A program made the position numbers and the translations under genes. Under the pieces are notes generated by a model. It did no database searches. It was not told the origin of the DNA and saw only the letters and a program-made list of their open reading frames with translations. A stretch of DNA of 25,170 nucleotides from a virus, in the IMG/VR virus record IMGVR_UViG_3300033388_001206, positions 1-25,170 of that record. One strand, written 5' to 3'. Positions 1-5,924 of the stretch are shown one piece after another (the first letter of the stretch is position 1; each line of letters opens with the position of its first letter).

Positions 1-74
1 TACTTATTGTTTTCAACCGTAGGCTTTATGACGCCATCGAAATCAATTGCAACTATTTTATATCTTCTTTTCAT
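1..74 (-). CDS. HAD-superfamily hydrolase, N-terminal fragment (runs off the left edge)
   Basis: Only the first 24 codons are inside the window. They read MKRRYKIVAIDFDGVIKPT and so on, and contain the HAD motif I, hydrophobic strand followed by DFDGV, in which the first Asp is the phosphorylated nucleophile and the second the general acid. HAD proteins are Mg-dependent phosphatases or related phosphotransferases; the substrate cannot be told from so short a piece. The ATG at 72-74 lies inside the 3' end of csf3, overlapping it by 17 nt, so the gene is very likely translated as part of the csf operon. Small HAD proteins are also common as phage accessory genes, so a link to the CRISPR genes is not shown. 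Confidence 0.7.
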   Translation of the reverse strand, partial: MKRRYKIVAIDFDGVIKPTVENNK

Positions 75-747
75 ACTTTACCTCCGGTATAAAACATAAG
101 CGTTGATGGTCGCTCCACCAGTACGGCGGCCTTATCCCCCACTGCCGAATCGTAACACCCACACGCGCCTGGCCATCGAAGGGAATAGCACGCATCAACC
201 TGCCATTCGGGCCGTACACGCTCCAATCTTCGGACCAGGGTGTAACTTCCCACCAATCTACGGCACCTAGTCCCTGGGAGGATTTTTTACCTATATGTGT
301 TACGCCTAAGCACAGATCCCGCACAGCCTCTATATCACCTACCGCATACCATACTAACTGGTCAAACAACTGCACCACCAACGGCATGCGGTAGGCTTTG
401 TACCTACTACTCTTTACATTTATCTTTCCACGCTTGCCACCGAAGTTGATATACTTCTCCAGGTGGTCGTCGAATCGCTTGTGCCAGTGCATGACGTATT
501 CGCCCAGGGGTGGCTCCATATTAAACGAGCAGGCCCAGTACCAGTTATCGCCATCCCCCCGGCGCTCGAAAGGAAGTTCCGGGGTAATGAGGTCATTGGT
601 CAGCATATGGCTGCTGGCATTATAATAAGCCTCCGGGTGGTTACGCCGCATCCATTCGGCGGCAAGGATTCCGTCAAGCGGAAACCAAGGGTCAGTTCCC
701 GCTATGCGTCCATCCTGCAAGCGTGCAGTAATGCGTATCGGCTGCAT
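58..747 (-). CDS. csf3: Type IV CRISPR-Cas protein Csf3 (Cas5-like)
   Basis: A 229-aa protein with RAMP character: a beta-strand-like N-terminus (MQPIRITARLQDGRIAG) and a glycine-rich loop, IGKKSSQGLGAV, at residues 152-163, typical of Cas5/RAMP proteins. In type IV systems the Cas5-like subunit Csf3 caps the 5' end of the crRNA in the effector complex. Length fits Csf3. The start ATG overlaps the csf2 stop codon by one base (TAATG), so translation is coupled, and the next gene downstream begins inside its 3' end. Seen: the loop, length and position. Inferred: the subtype and Cas5 role, from order after csf1, the small subunit and csf2. A different RAMP family (type I or III Cas5) is less likely because of the neighbours. 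Confidence 0.8.
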   Translation of the reverse strand: MQPIRITARLQDGRIAGTDPWFPLDGILAAEWMRRNHPEAYYNASSHMLTNDLITPELPFERRGDGDNWYWACSFNMEPPLGEYVMHWHKRFDDHLEKYINFGGKRGKINVKSSRYKAYRMPLVVQLFDQLVWYAVGDIEAVRDLCLGVTHIGKKSSQGLGAVDWWEVTPWSEDWSVYGPNGRLMRAIPFDGQARVGVTIRQWGIRPPYWWSDHQRLCFIPEVKYEKKI

Positions 748-1769
748 TACTTACCACCGCCAGCTGCAAGCAGTTTCTTTAGTTCATCCGCCTTGTTTTC
801 GAGATACTGGTTATAAAGCTGCACCAAGAAGTCATCATATTGGTTTTTCGCCTCTTCCGCGGGTTTGGACAACCATAAGCAATCTGCCGACACCGACAGA
901 AATTTTCCCGTAGTTTCTTTTGCCCCTGCTGGCCGCCAGGTGTATTCAATGTCGCATAACCCACAGCCTATGTTTGATTTTCCCCCAATATATGGATGTT
1001 TTGAAAACTCCACCAGCGCCGACACGAAGGCGCCCAGTTCCAGGTCGGTCATGTCGCATAAATCAATCCGCTGATACAAAACAGCACCCGCCGCCAGCAT
1101 TTCCACCGTGTACCTCATCTGCTGCGGCAGGTCCTCTTTCTTCTTTTTCTTTTCCTCCTGTACCGGTTCGCTTCCATCTGTTATCGCCAGGGTAGGCTGC
1201 CCTTCCGATAAGGCCAGGCGATTTTCCGCTGGATCATGTAGGTATTTGCGTAGGTTTTCGTTTTTAGCGTCGTCCATCCGCGTAAAACTTTTCTCAAACG
1301 TCCACTGCCGCCAGGACGGAGCGTTTGGATCGCGCAGGTGTTCCGGCAATATCCGCTGGCACTCGGCAACAAGCGGGTACATCGCGCCGATTTTGACTTT
1401 TCCCGTGAGGATCTGATTGCCTACGCTGCCGCCGAAAACGGAAAGCATGGGTACATTACGGCGGTAAAGGCGAGCCTGATCAATGTCAACGGATTGTTCC
1501 CCGCCCAGGGAGCCACCGGAGAAAAGCAGGTAGAACACCGCCGGATTATATTGCAGACCACCTAACTTTTCGGTCATGTAGATGGCAGCGAGGTCGCGCA
1601 GTATACCGCGGAACGAATTTCCACTGTAAATCGTACATTCTGTAGGTTTTCCGTCTGAATCAATAATGATATCGGTGGACAAATAGGAGTCAACGCCAAG
1701 CGACTCACCTATGTGTGAAAGCGGGCTTAATAATGTGATTTTTCCATCTAAACGAATGTTATGTGTCAT
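747..1769 (-). CDS. csf2: Type IV CRISPR-Cas protein Csf2 (Cas7-like backbone)
   Basis: A 340-aa protein that begins with a RAMP-type strand and the segment ITLLSPLSHIGES (residues 11-23), followed by SGNSFRGILRDL at 49-60. This 'isGnslRG.lR' signature is typical of Cas7-family backbone proteins, including Csf2. Csf2 polymerises along the crRNA guide to form the body of the type IV effector. Length matches the family. Residues about 205-220 are a Lys/Glu-rich, probably disordered linker (EEKKKKKEDLP). The start codon overlaps the stop of the cas11-like gene (TAATG) and its stop overlaps the csf3 start in the same way, a strictly coupled operon. Cas7 assignment is strong; the type IV label depends also on the adjacent csf1. 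Confidence 0.86.
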   Translation of the reverse strand: MTHNIRLDGKITLLSPLSHIGESLGVDSYLSTDIIIDSDGKPTECTIYSGNSFRGILRDLAAIYMTEKLGGLQYNPAVFYLLFSGGSLGGEQSVDIDQARLYRRNVPMLSVFGGSVGNQILTGKVKIGAMYPLVAECQRILPEHLRDPNAPSWRQWTFEKSFTRMDDAKNENLRKYLHDPAENRLALSEGQPTLAITDGSEPVQEEKKKKKEDLPQQMRYTVEMLAAGAVLYQRIDLCDMTDLELGAFVSALVEFSKHPYIGGKSNIGCGLCDIEYTWRPAGAKETTGKFLSVSADCLWLSKPAEEAKNQYDDFLVQLYNQYLENKADELKKLLAAGGGK

Positions 1770-2242
1770 TATTCAACTACCTCCCCTGTTTCTGTATCTA
1801 CGAATTTTGCTTCAATCGGCTTTTCTCTTTCAAGCCTATCTCTAACCAGCAAAATGACCAGCGAAGCTTTTTGATAAAGCACGTCCAGTACTTCCCGGTG
1901 ATCCACCATTTGCAACACGTCCGTTAAAAACTGCCTACGGCCCTTGTCCTGCACCTGGATAACAGACCCATCTTCCATCATCTTCATACTTATTATTCCG
2001 TCCGGCAGGGTCTTCGCCCAACGCGGGTGAATCGTTGAGCAATAAAGTTTTGGCTTTAGTTTTTCGATAAACTCTCCCAAATCAGTCGCTCGTTTAGCAA
2101 CGCTTTTCACGGCCCGTTCAGTCTGCCCCCATAGATCTGGCGTTACCTTGAAGCGTTTGACGTCCCGGCTCCGGTAAATTGCGTAAACTAAAAGGGCAGC
2201 TGTAGCTGCCCGCTCGTCGTCTGTATCAAAGTTGTAGAACAT
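1769..2242 (-). CDS. Putative Cas11-like small subunit of the type IV effector
   Basis: A 157-aa, mostly helical, charged protein with no motif I can name. It lies between csf1 and csf2, the position of the small subunit (Cas11) in type IV-B loci, and has a suitable length. The ATG at 2242 is preceded by an excellent ribosome binding site (AAAGGAGGAG, 5 nt before the start). This start is 55 nt inside the csf1 3' end, so the two genes overlap unusually far. The stop codon overlaps the csf2 ATG by one base. Cas11 proteins lie along the belly of the complex and stabilise crRNA or target strand binding. The Cas11 label is an inference from position, size and helical make-up; sequence alone does not prove it. 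Confidence 0.6.
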   Translation of the reverse strand: MFYNFDTDDERAATAALLVYAIYRSRDVKRFKVTPDLWGQTERAVKSVAKRATDLGEFIEKLKPKLYCSTIHPRWAKTLPDGIISMKMMEDGSVIQVQDKGRRQFLTDVLQMVDHREVLDVLYQKASLVILLVRDRLEREKPIEAKFVDTETGEVVE

Positions 2243-2958
2243 GGCTTCTCCTCCTTTTTCTTTTCTTCCAGCTTCTGCGCTACAAATATGGCCAGGTCGA
2301 AAAGCCTGGTTCCCCGGTGCGGCGCGATCTTTTCTTCCATTGCTTGAAACTCTGCTAATCCAAACTGCTTAATCCGGTTCTGGTTATACCGTCCCGTTCT
2401 GATTTCTTCCTTTGAAAATACGGCATATAACTGCTCAATTACACTCAGCCAGTCAGTTAGCGGTTTCCTCCAGACGCAGACCATCGTATCCTCGAACTGC
2501 ACCGGAAAGCCGTCTCTGTCGTAAGCCACCTGCGCCCGGAAATGCAGCCAACGCTGGCCGCTAATAGCTATACAGAACACAAACGGCGGTTCCGGCGGTT
2601 CAAGCAGGAAATTCCGGATCTCCGGCCTGGAAGGGTGTCTTAGCCCTGCTTCCGTAGCCAGTATGCTGTAATTTCTCAGCGACATAAACGATAGACAAAA
2701 GGCGCACCCTGGACACACTGATTTACTCCCCGGCCACCTGGCCTTGTCCCGGTCGGTAAATGTGTCTTTGATCGTCTTTTTTACCGGTTGGCCCCTGCCC
2801 CCGGTCAATCCGCCGCAAAGCCAGCAACGGGTGTCCGGTACGTCTGCCAGCGGCACATCGGTGTATTCCACCACTTTACCCATCGCTACGGGTACATGTG
2901 GCGTTTTCAGCGCGGCCTGCCTGATAAACTGCGTAGGCGTTAGCATCACCATCGCCAT
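2188..2958 (-). CDS. csf1: Type IV CRISPR-Cas protein Csf1 (large-subunit-like, zinc finger)
   Basis: A 256-aa protein with a four-cysteine zinc-binding pattern, CWLCGG at residues 45-50 and CPGC at 82-85 (another Cys at 88), separated by a basic stretch. A short protein of this size with paired CxxC motifs at the head of a csf2/csf3 operon is the hallmark of Csf1, the Cas8-like signature subunit of type IV systems. The rest has W-rich and basic segments and a Lys/Glu-rich tail. Start is uncertain: ATGs at 2958, 2952 and 2946 are in frame, and the AAGGAAGG site is best spaced for the one at 2952. It overlaps the upstream 104-aa gene and runs 55 nt into the cas11-like gene. No nuclease or helicase motif is visible. 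Confidence 0.8.
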   Translation of the reverse strand: MAMVMLTPTQFIRQAALKTPHVPVAMGKVVEYTDVPLADVPDTRCWLCGGLTGGRGQPVKKTIKDTFTDRDKARWPGSKSVCPGCAFCLSFMSLRNYSILATEAGLRHPSRPEIRNFLLEPPEPPFVFCIAISGQRWLHFRAQVAYDRDGFPVQFEDTMVCVWRKPLTDWLSVIEQLYAVFSKEEIRTGRYNQNRIKQFGLAEFQAMEEKIAPHRGTRLFDLAIFVAQKLEEKKKEEKPCSTTLIQTTSGQLQLPF

Positions 2959-3260
2959 CCCTTCCTTTCGTAAAGTTTGTTTGTCTCCATTCCCGGCAGT
3001 AACACTGTCGGCACTACCGGCCAGGCATTAACCTTATCTTCCGGGTAAATCACCGGGATCAGGTATTCAATGTCCTGGTATTTGGCCCGGTAAACGGGGC
3101 ATAAGCGGCGGTTATATACCTGAACGTCTACTTGCTGTCGGTTGTCCTGGAGTGCAGTCTGAATTATCGTGCGGATGGTTCTGGTCGGTAGATTTGCTAC
3201 GCGCTGGCGAAATCTCTCTACGGCGTGCGGCGAAACGTAAAATGGTTGCTTAAACATCAT
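2946..3260 (-). CDS. Small protein with an HAVERFRQR motif (DUF4258/RelE-like fold possible)
   Basis: A 104-aa protein starting FYVSPHAVERFRQRV (from residue 7). An N-terminal His-Ala-x-x-Arg-(Phe)-x-x-Arg motif followed by a helix and a strand-rich C-terminal half is the look of DUF4258-type, RelE-like small proteins often found in phages and mobile DNA. Here it could be an RNA-binding protein or a toxin-like ribonuclease, but no catalytic set can be confirmed. The start at 3260 lies 11 nt inside the upstream HTH-protein gene and its stop overlaps the start region of csf1, so it is co-translated with the csf genes. The family assignment is tentative. Confidence 0.5.
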   Translation of the reverse strand: MMFKQPFYVSPHAVERFRQRVANLPTRTIRTIIQTALQDNRQQVDVQVYNRRLCPVYRAKYQDIEYLIPVIYPEDKVNAWPVVPTVLLPGMETNKLYERKGWRW

Positions 3261-3741
3261 CGGTAGCCACTTCCCGCAATATGTCTGCTTTTCGTAGTGC
3301 TCGCAAAGCCACTCCGATCATGTGCAGAACGTACTGCTTCTTCTGATCCGCCCGCACTGCTTTTCTGTACCTGCACATGGCTATTTTTACGGCGGCAGGA
3401 CTTCTTCTCTTGAGTTTTTCCGCTATTTTCTTCACCGGCCAACCTTCAGCGTAACCGTCCACCATAATCTGGTTCTCTTCGTCCACCCAACGGGGCTTCG
3501 CTGGATAACCCAGAGAGAGGTACTTATAAACAGTCGTGTGCCCCAGTTTCAAAAGCCGCGCTACTTCATGTCCGTTTCGCTTTTCGGCGTAGAGTTGTCT
3601 GATCTGCTCTGGCTCCGCTTTTCTCTTGCCTCGTCGATCAGCCGGCGGATGACTTCGCCGATGCTGATTCCCCTGGTAAAACTCTCCGCCCTCAGCCAGG
3701 TGTACTGCACTTTGTTCACCAGTACATGCAGCTTGTGCCAC
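3250..3741 (-). CDS. HTH plus Myb/SANT-like DNA-binding protein (5' end overlaps the RHH gene; probably frame-disrupted)
   Basis: From codon 46 onward the frame reads as a DNA-binding protein. It has a resolvase-type helix-turn-helix (EQIRQLYAEKRNGHEVARLL then HTTVYKYLSLGY), a segment opening PRWVDEENQIM with Myb/SANT-like W and basic spacing, and a basic helical C-terminus. Such proteins act as phage transcription regulators or small-terminase-like DNA binders. The upstream part of the frame, overlapping the RHH gene, looks non-coding (VAQAACTGEQSAVH). The only usable start is the GTG at 3741, which shares one ribosome site with the TTG start of the RHH frame at 3743. The simplest reading is one ancestral 164-aa RHH-HTH protein broken by loss of one base in the A-run at 3619-3622. 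Confidence 0.6.
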   Translation of the reverse strand: MAQAACTGEQSAVHLAEGGEFYQGNQHRRSHPPADRRGKRKAEPEQIRQLYAEKRNGHEVARLLKLGHTTVYKYLSLGYPAKPRWVDEENQIMVDGYAEGWPVKKIAEKLKRRSPAAVKIAMCRYRKAVRADQKKQYVLHMIGVALRALRKADILREVATDDV

Positions 3742-3743
3742 AA
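3561..3743 (-). CDS. Ribbon-helix-helix (CopG/MetJ-type) protein
   Basis: A 60-aa protein from a TTG start at 3743, with GGGAGG eight bases upstream. Residues 4-42 read as a ribbon-helix-helix unit: a strand (LHVLVNKVQYTWLRAESF), the turn RGISIGEV and the helix IRRLIDEAREKR. RHH proteins bind operators as dimers, often autoregulating phage or toxin-antitoxin operons. After residue 43 the frame turns into Ser-rich sequence with no fold (SQSRSDNSTPKSE), while the overlapping frame becomes an HTH protein at the same point. That argues for a frameshift between the two. An open frame extends upstream to 3821 but crosses a hairpin and looks non-coding. The palindrome at 3779-3797 just upstream is a candidate operator. 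Confidence 0.55.
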   Translation of the reverse strand: MWHKLHVLVNKVQYTWLRAESFTRGISIGEVIRRLIDEAREKRSQSRSDNSTPKSETDMK

Positions 3744-3778
3744 CGATAACACCTCCCTTGTGGTATTGTGGAAGCAAT

Positions 3779-3811
3779 GGGCAAAAAATTTTTGCCCCGC
3801 TGAAGCAGGGC
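3779..3811 (-). terminator. Intrinsic terminator-like hairpin and palindrome upstream of the RHH gene
   Basis: On the minus strand GCCCTGC-TTCA-GCGGGGC (3811-3794, one G-U pair) forms a tetraloop hairpin, followed by AAAAATTTTTTG, as in a rho-independent terminator. The following bases also form a 9-bp palindrome, GGGCAAAAA / TTTTTGCCC (3779-3797). It lies between the 61-aa gene and the RHH gene. It may end transcription of the small-gene cluster, or serve as an operator for the RHH protein. Confidence 0.55.
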
Positions 3812-3817
3812 TACTCA

Positions 3818-4003
3818 TCATTCCTCTGCTTTAAACAGCCACCCGTCCCGGGCAAAGGCAACGGGGATCATGCTACCATCGTCGGTAAAAGACATCAGCT
3901 TAAATAAATCCTCTTTGCTCAGGCCGCTTACTGTCTTGTTTCTGTGGTCTATCTCGTATTTATCAACACCCGCTTCTTCTAAGAATTTGATTGCGTCAAA
4001 CAC
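3818..4003 (-). CDS. Hypothetical 61-aa phage protein
   Basis: A small protein beginning MFDAIKFLEEAGVDKYEID. It starts with GTG at 4003, nine bases after GGGAGG, and overlaps the upstream Cys-rich gene by 8 nt. The composition (acidic and amphipathic helix at the N-terminus, then a short strand-rich part ending DGWLFKAEE) looks like a folded small domain. I do not recognise the family. The good ribosome site and the chained overlaps support that it is real. A terminator-like hairpin follows its stop codon. Confidence 0.6.
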   Translation of the reverse strand: MFDAIKFLEEAGVDKYEIDHRNKTVSGLSKEDLFKLMSFTDDGSMIPVAFARDGWLFKAEE

Positions 4004-4199
4004 CTGAATCTACCTCCCAGTAATTGCACCGGAGTTTAATTCTCGCTCCGTTATTGAACTTTTCGTCCAGCAAAAGTTCAATAAGCCTACACTTGCCGAA
4101 TCCTTCCCAAATGTAATGCTTGCACGTTCCGCAGTTTATCTTTTCCGTGCCTTCTTCTTTTGCTTCCCACAGGAGACACCCTCTAGAATTGACCATCAA
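3996..4199 (-). CDS. Cys-rich small protein (probable zinc-binding)
   Basis: A 67-aa frame with CGTCKHY at residues 23-29, a Cys at 37 and a late RCNYWE (57-62), a pattern seen in small phage and bacterial proteins of unknown role that may bind zinc or an iron-sulfur cluster. Start is uncertain: the frame opens at TTG 4199 with an ATG at 4196, both inside the 3' end of the upstream gene, and a shorter protein starting nearer the Cys motif is possible. It sits in a run of overlapping small genes. No function can be assigned. Confidence 0.55.
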   Translation of the reverse strand: MMVNSRGCLLWEAKEEGTEKINCGTCKHYIWEGFGKCRLIELLLDEKFNNGARIKLRCNYWEVDSGV

Positions 4200-4524
4200 G
4201 AATCCCCCACCTGTCCTTCCAGCTTAGATCGTTACAGGGTTGCCGGTCGGCCAGTTCCGCCTTTTTGGCTGCGTTCCATGCGTCTACGGGGGCCAGGTAG
4301 CCGGTTATCCGGCGGATTCTTTTAATCGGGGAGCGCGGGTAAGATTTGATTTCCACCTCATTGCCGTCTGCCGCCATTTCAATCTTTGCCAACGGATATT
4401 GCTTACCTTCCCACCTTTGGCGCTCTTCCGCTATAATTTCTTCCACCTGTTTTTCGTGTATTTCGCCGCGAACAATCACAGTAATGTCGTCTACTATGAA
4501 GCGCTTTTCGTCAGGCATCGCCAT
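4183..4524 (-). CDS. Small protein with an NrdD C-terminus-like segment
   Basis: A 113-aa protein. Residues 70-95 (IRRITGYLAPVDAWNAAKKA, then ELADR) closely resemble the C-terminal end of class III anaerobic ribonucleotide reductase (the RxxGYLxxxxxWNxxKxAExxDR pattern). The cysteines and the glycyl-radical site of a complete NrdD are absent, and the N-terminal 65 residues form a separate, charged helical region (VEEIIAEERQRWEG). It cannot be a reductase itself. Such NrdD-tail proteins occur as small stand-alone genes in some phages and Clostridia; their role is unknown. It begins inside the 3' end of the zinc-ribbon gene, overlapping by 14 nt, and is co-translated with it. Confidence 0.6.
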   Translation of the reverse strand: MAMPDEKRFIVDDITVIVRGEIHEKQVEEIIAEERQRWEGKQYPLAKIEMAADGNEVEIKSYPRSPIKRIRRITGYLAPVDAWNAAKKAELADRQPCNDLSWKDRWGILDGQF

Positions 4525-4687
4525 CGATCATCCCTTCGTAAGCAAAGGAAACGATTGCTTCTTCTTCAACCCAGCGTCCGCAGGAGAGGCATTTCAGCTT
4601 GCTGGCGAAGGGCGTTAGGCGGTTTGCCTCGGTAATTGTCTTGCAGTATGGGCATTTAACCTTGTAAATTTCGCCCTGGAGAACCAT
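4511..4687 (-). CDS. 58-aa zinc-ribbon protein
   Basis: A short gene opening with ATG at 4687, eight bases after a perfect AGGAGG. The product has two CxxC knuckles, KCPYCK at residues 11-16 and KCLSCG at 32-37, 17 residues apart, the layout of a rubredoxin-like zinc ribbon. The tail is acidic. Small zinc ribbons of this kind include Com-like translational activators and other phage regulators, but no specific function can be named. It heads a chain of overlapping small genes and lies just downstream of the dyad element at 4710-4743, which may hold its promoter. Confidence 0.75.
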   Translation of the reverse strand: MVLQGEIYKVKCPYCKTITEANRLTPFASKLKCLSCGRWVEEEAIVSFAYEGMIDGDA

Positions 4688-4709
4688 GCGAAAAACCTCC
4701 TAATTGAAC

Positions 4710-4743
4710 AAAAGTATAACAAACCTCTTGTTATTGTACTTTT
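4710..4743 (-). promoter_or_regulatory. Dyad element: AT-rich hairpin overlapping a TATACT promoter-like box
   Basis: Arms ATAACAA / TTGTTAT around GAGGT extend, with a 3-nt bulge, to AAAAGTA / TACTTTT, about 13 paired bases. On the minus strand the right arm contains TATACT (a -10-like box), though no good -35 box is seen. It lies between the papain-like protease stop and the AGGAGG of the zinc-ribbon gene. It could be an operator-promoter for the small-gene/csf cluster, or a weak AT-rich terminator of the lysis operon. Confidence 0.45.
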
Positions 4744-4756
4744 TGCCTCCGAAAGT

Positions 4757-5818
4757 TTAATTTGGCCTGGTCAGTATGATCTCGCGTGTGTCTGCCCGAT
4801 ATTCAACGATATAGCCCATGTTTCCAGCCACAAATCGCAAAGGTATCATGGTTCGGGCCTTGTCGGTAATAAAAGGTTCCTGATCCATAAGCACCTGCAA
4901 GCCGTCTACCACAGCTATCTTGTTGCCAATGGTGAGTTCGATCTTTTTTGCGGCCTGGGGAGCGGCCAGATCCAACGCCGTCCACGCTTCATAAAAAGCC
5001 CACCCCATGTCGGTTTTGTATGTAACCCAGGGGTAAGGCAACCAAGCGTAGCCGTTATCACCCCAAGACGTTCCCCAGGAATTACGCAGGAGGAAAGCCT
5101 GCCTCTCGTCGCTGTACCCCACCAGCGCTACGGCATGGCCGCCGAGTATTCTGCCACCTGGAAGTGGAATGGCGTAATCCGGCGGCTTTACGTTGAGGAA
5201 GTTGCTACACACCAGCACGGCAGCCAGAACGACGCCTTCCTGATAGATTGCCCTTTTGAGTTCTTCTACCTTACCCGTACGGTTTTTGTCGGTAAAGTTA
5301 CAAACCGAGGCATAAGTTTGGATTTTGTATTTTGCGGCGGAAGTATTCAGGTTAGACGGCAGAGCAGGCACGTTCTTATCGCTGGTTAGCCAGGAATACG
5401 GTAGTTGCTCCTCTGTACACACACCGAAATCACGAAGAACTTTGAGAGCTACCCTTGGGTAAGTTCCGGTCTGGTCAGGTATCCCGTCCATCTGCTTGCA
5501 TTTAGCGTAGAGGTATGCTACGGATAAACCGCTGGCTGGGAAGTCTCCCTGTACGGTCTCCTGAAAAGCCTTCAGACCCCAGCAGGAGGCCGCCGCAACA
5601 CAGGTTCCGTAAGAACCCTGGTTCCATACCGGCGGCAGGTTCGAGCGGTAGTCTACTTCAAACGGTATCTGTTCTGCCGTAAGTTGCGGTACAAGGTTAG
5701 CGTACCTATAATCCCGATAATCCGGCGAGGACGGATATGCTCCGGTAACGTAGTCACCTGCGCCGCCTAAAGCCGTGGTCAGTTCGTTCATGGCTTTACG
5801 CCAAAGATTCCACGCCAT
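4757..5818 (-). CDS. Papain-family (C1A) cysteine protease with C-terminal copper-amine-oxidase-N-like stalk domain
   Basis: A 353-aa protein. The protease part spans about residues 45-285 with the oxyanion Gln67 and catalytic Cys73 in WNQGSYGTC, His228 in GGHAVALVGY and Asn246 in LLRNSWGTSWGDNGYAW, a complete C1A active site. Residues 292-352 (KIELTIGNKIAVVDG, later ARTMIPLRFVAGNMG) form a stalk or copper-amine-oxidase-N1-type beta domain, common on cell-surface proteins of Clostridia. No signal peptide is evident. It follows the amidase in the lysis region, behind a terminator-like hairpin. Possible roles are cleavage of peptide cross-links or surface proteins during lysis, or an accessory gene changing the host surface. 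The start at 5818 is uncertain; ATG 5791 is an alternative. Confidence 0.85.
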   Translation of the reverse strand: MAWNLWRKAMNELTTALGGAGDYVTGAYPSSPDYRDYRYANLVPQLTAEQIPFEVDYRSNLPPVWNQGSYGTCVAAASCWGLKAFQETVQGDFPASGLSVAYLYAKCKQMDGIPDQTGTYPRVALKVLRDFGVCTEEQLPYSWLTSDKNVPALPSNLNTSAAKYKIQTYASVCNFTDKNRTGKVEELKRAIYQEGVVLAAVLVCSNFLNVKPPDYAIPLPGGRILGGHAVALVGYSDERQAFLLRNSWGTSWGDNGYAWLPYPWVTYKTDMGWAFYEAWTALDLAAPQAAKKIELTIGNKIAVVDGLQVLMDQEPFITDKARTMIPLRFVAGNMGYIVEYRADTREIILTRPN

Positions 5819-5865
5819 TATTTCGTACCCCCCATTTTAAAGCCCATTTTCGGGCAGAAAAGGAA

Positions 5866-5891
5866 GCGGGGATACTTCTATATATCCCCGC
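5866..5891 (-). terminator. Intrinsic terminator-like hairpin between amidase and protease genes
   Basis: A perfect 9-bp stem, GCGGGGATA / TATCCCCGC, with an 8-nt loop, followed on the minus strand by TTCCTTTTCT. It lies in the 106-nt gap between the amidase stop and the protease start. Confidence 0.7.
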
Positions 5892-5924
5892 CCCGTTTAA
5901 CGCAAATTTTGGCCGTATTTGGCG

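Noticed and set aside
58-2958. Type I or III RAMP genes as the explanation for the csf-like operon
   Set aside because: No Cas10, Cas3 or large Cas8 is present, and the short CxxC protein at the head of the operon is typical of Csf1.
3744-3821. N-terminal extension of the RHH frame
   Set aside because: It crosses a terminator-like hairpin and lacks a ribosome site; the TTG at 3743 has GGGAGG.
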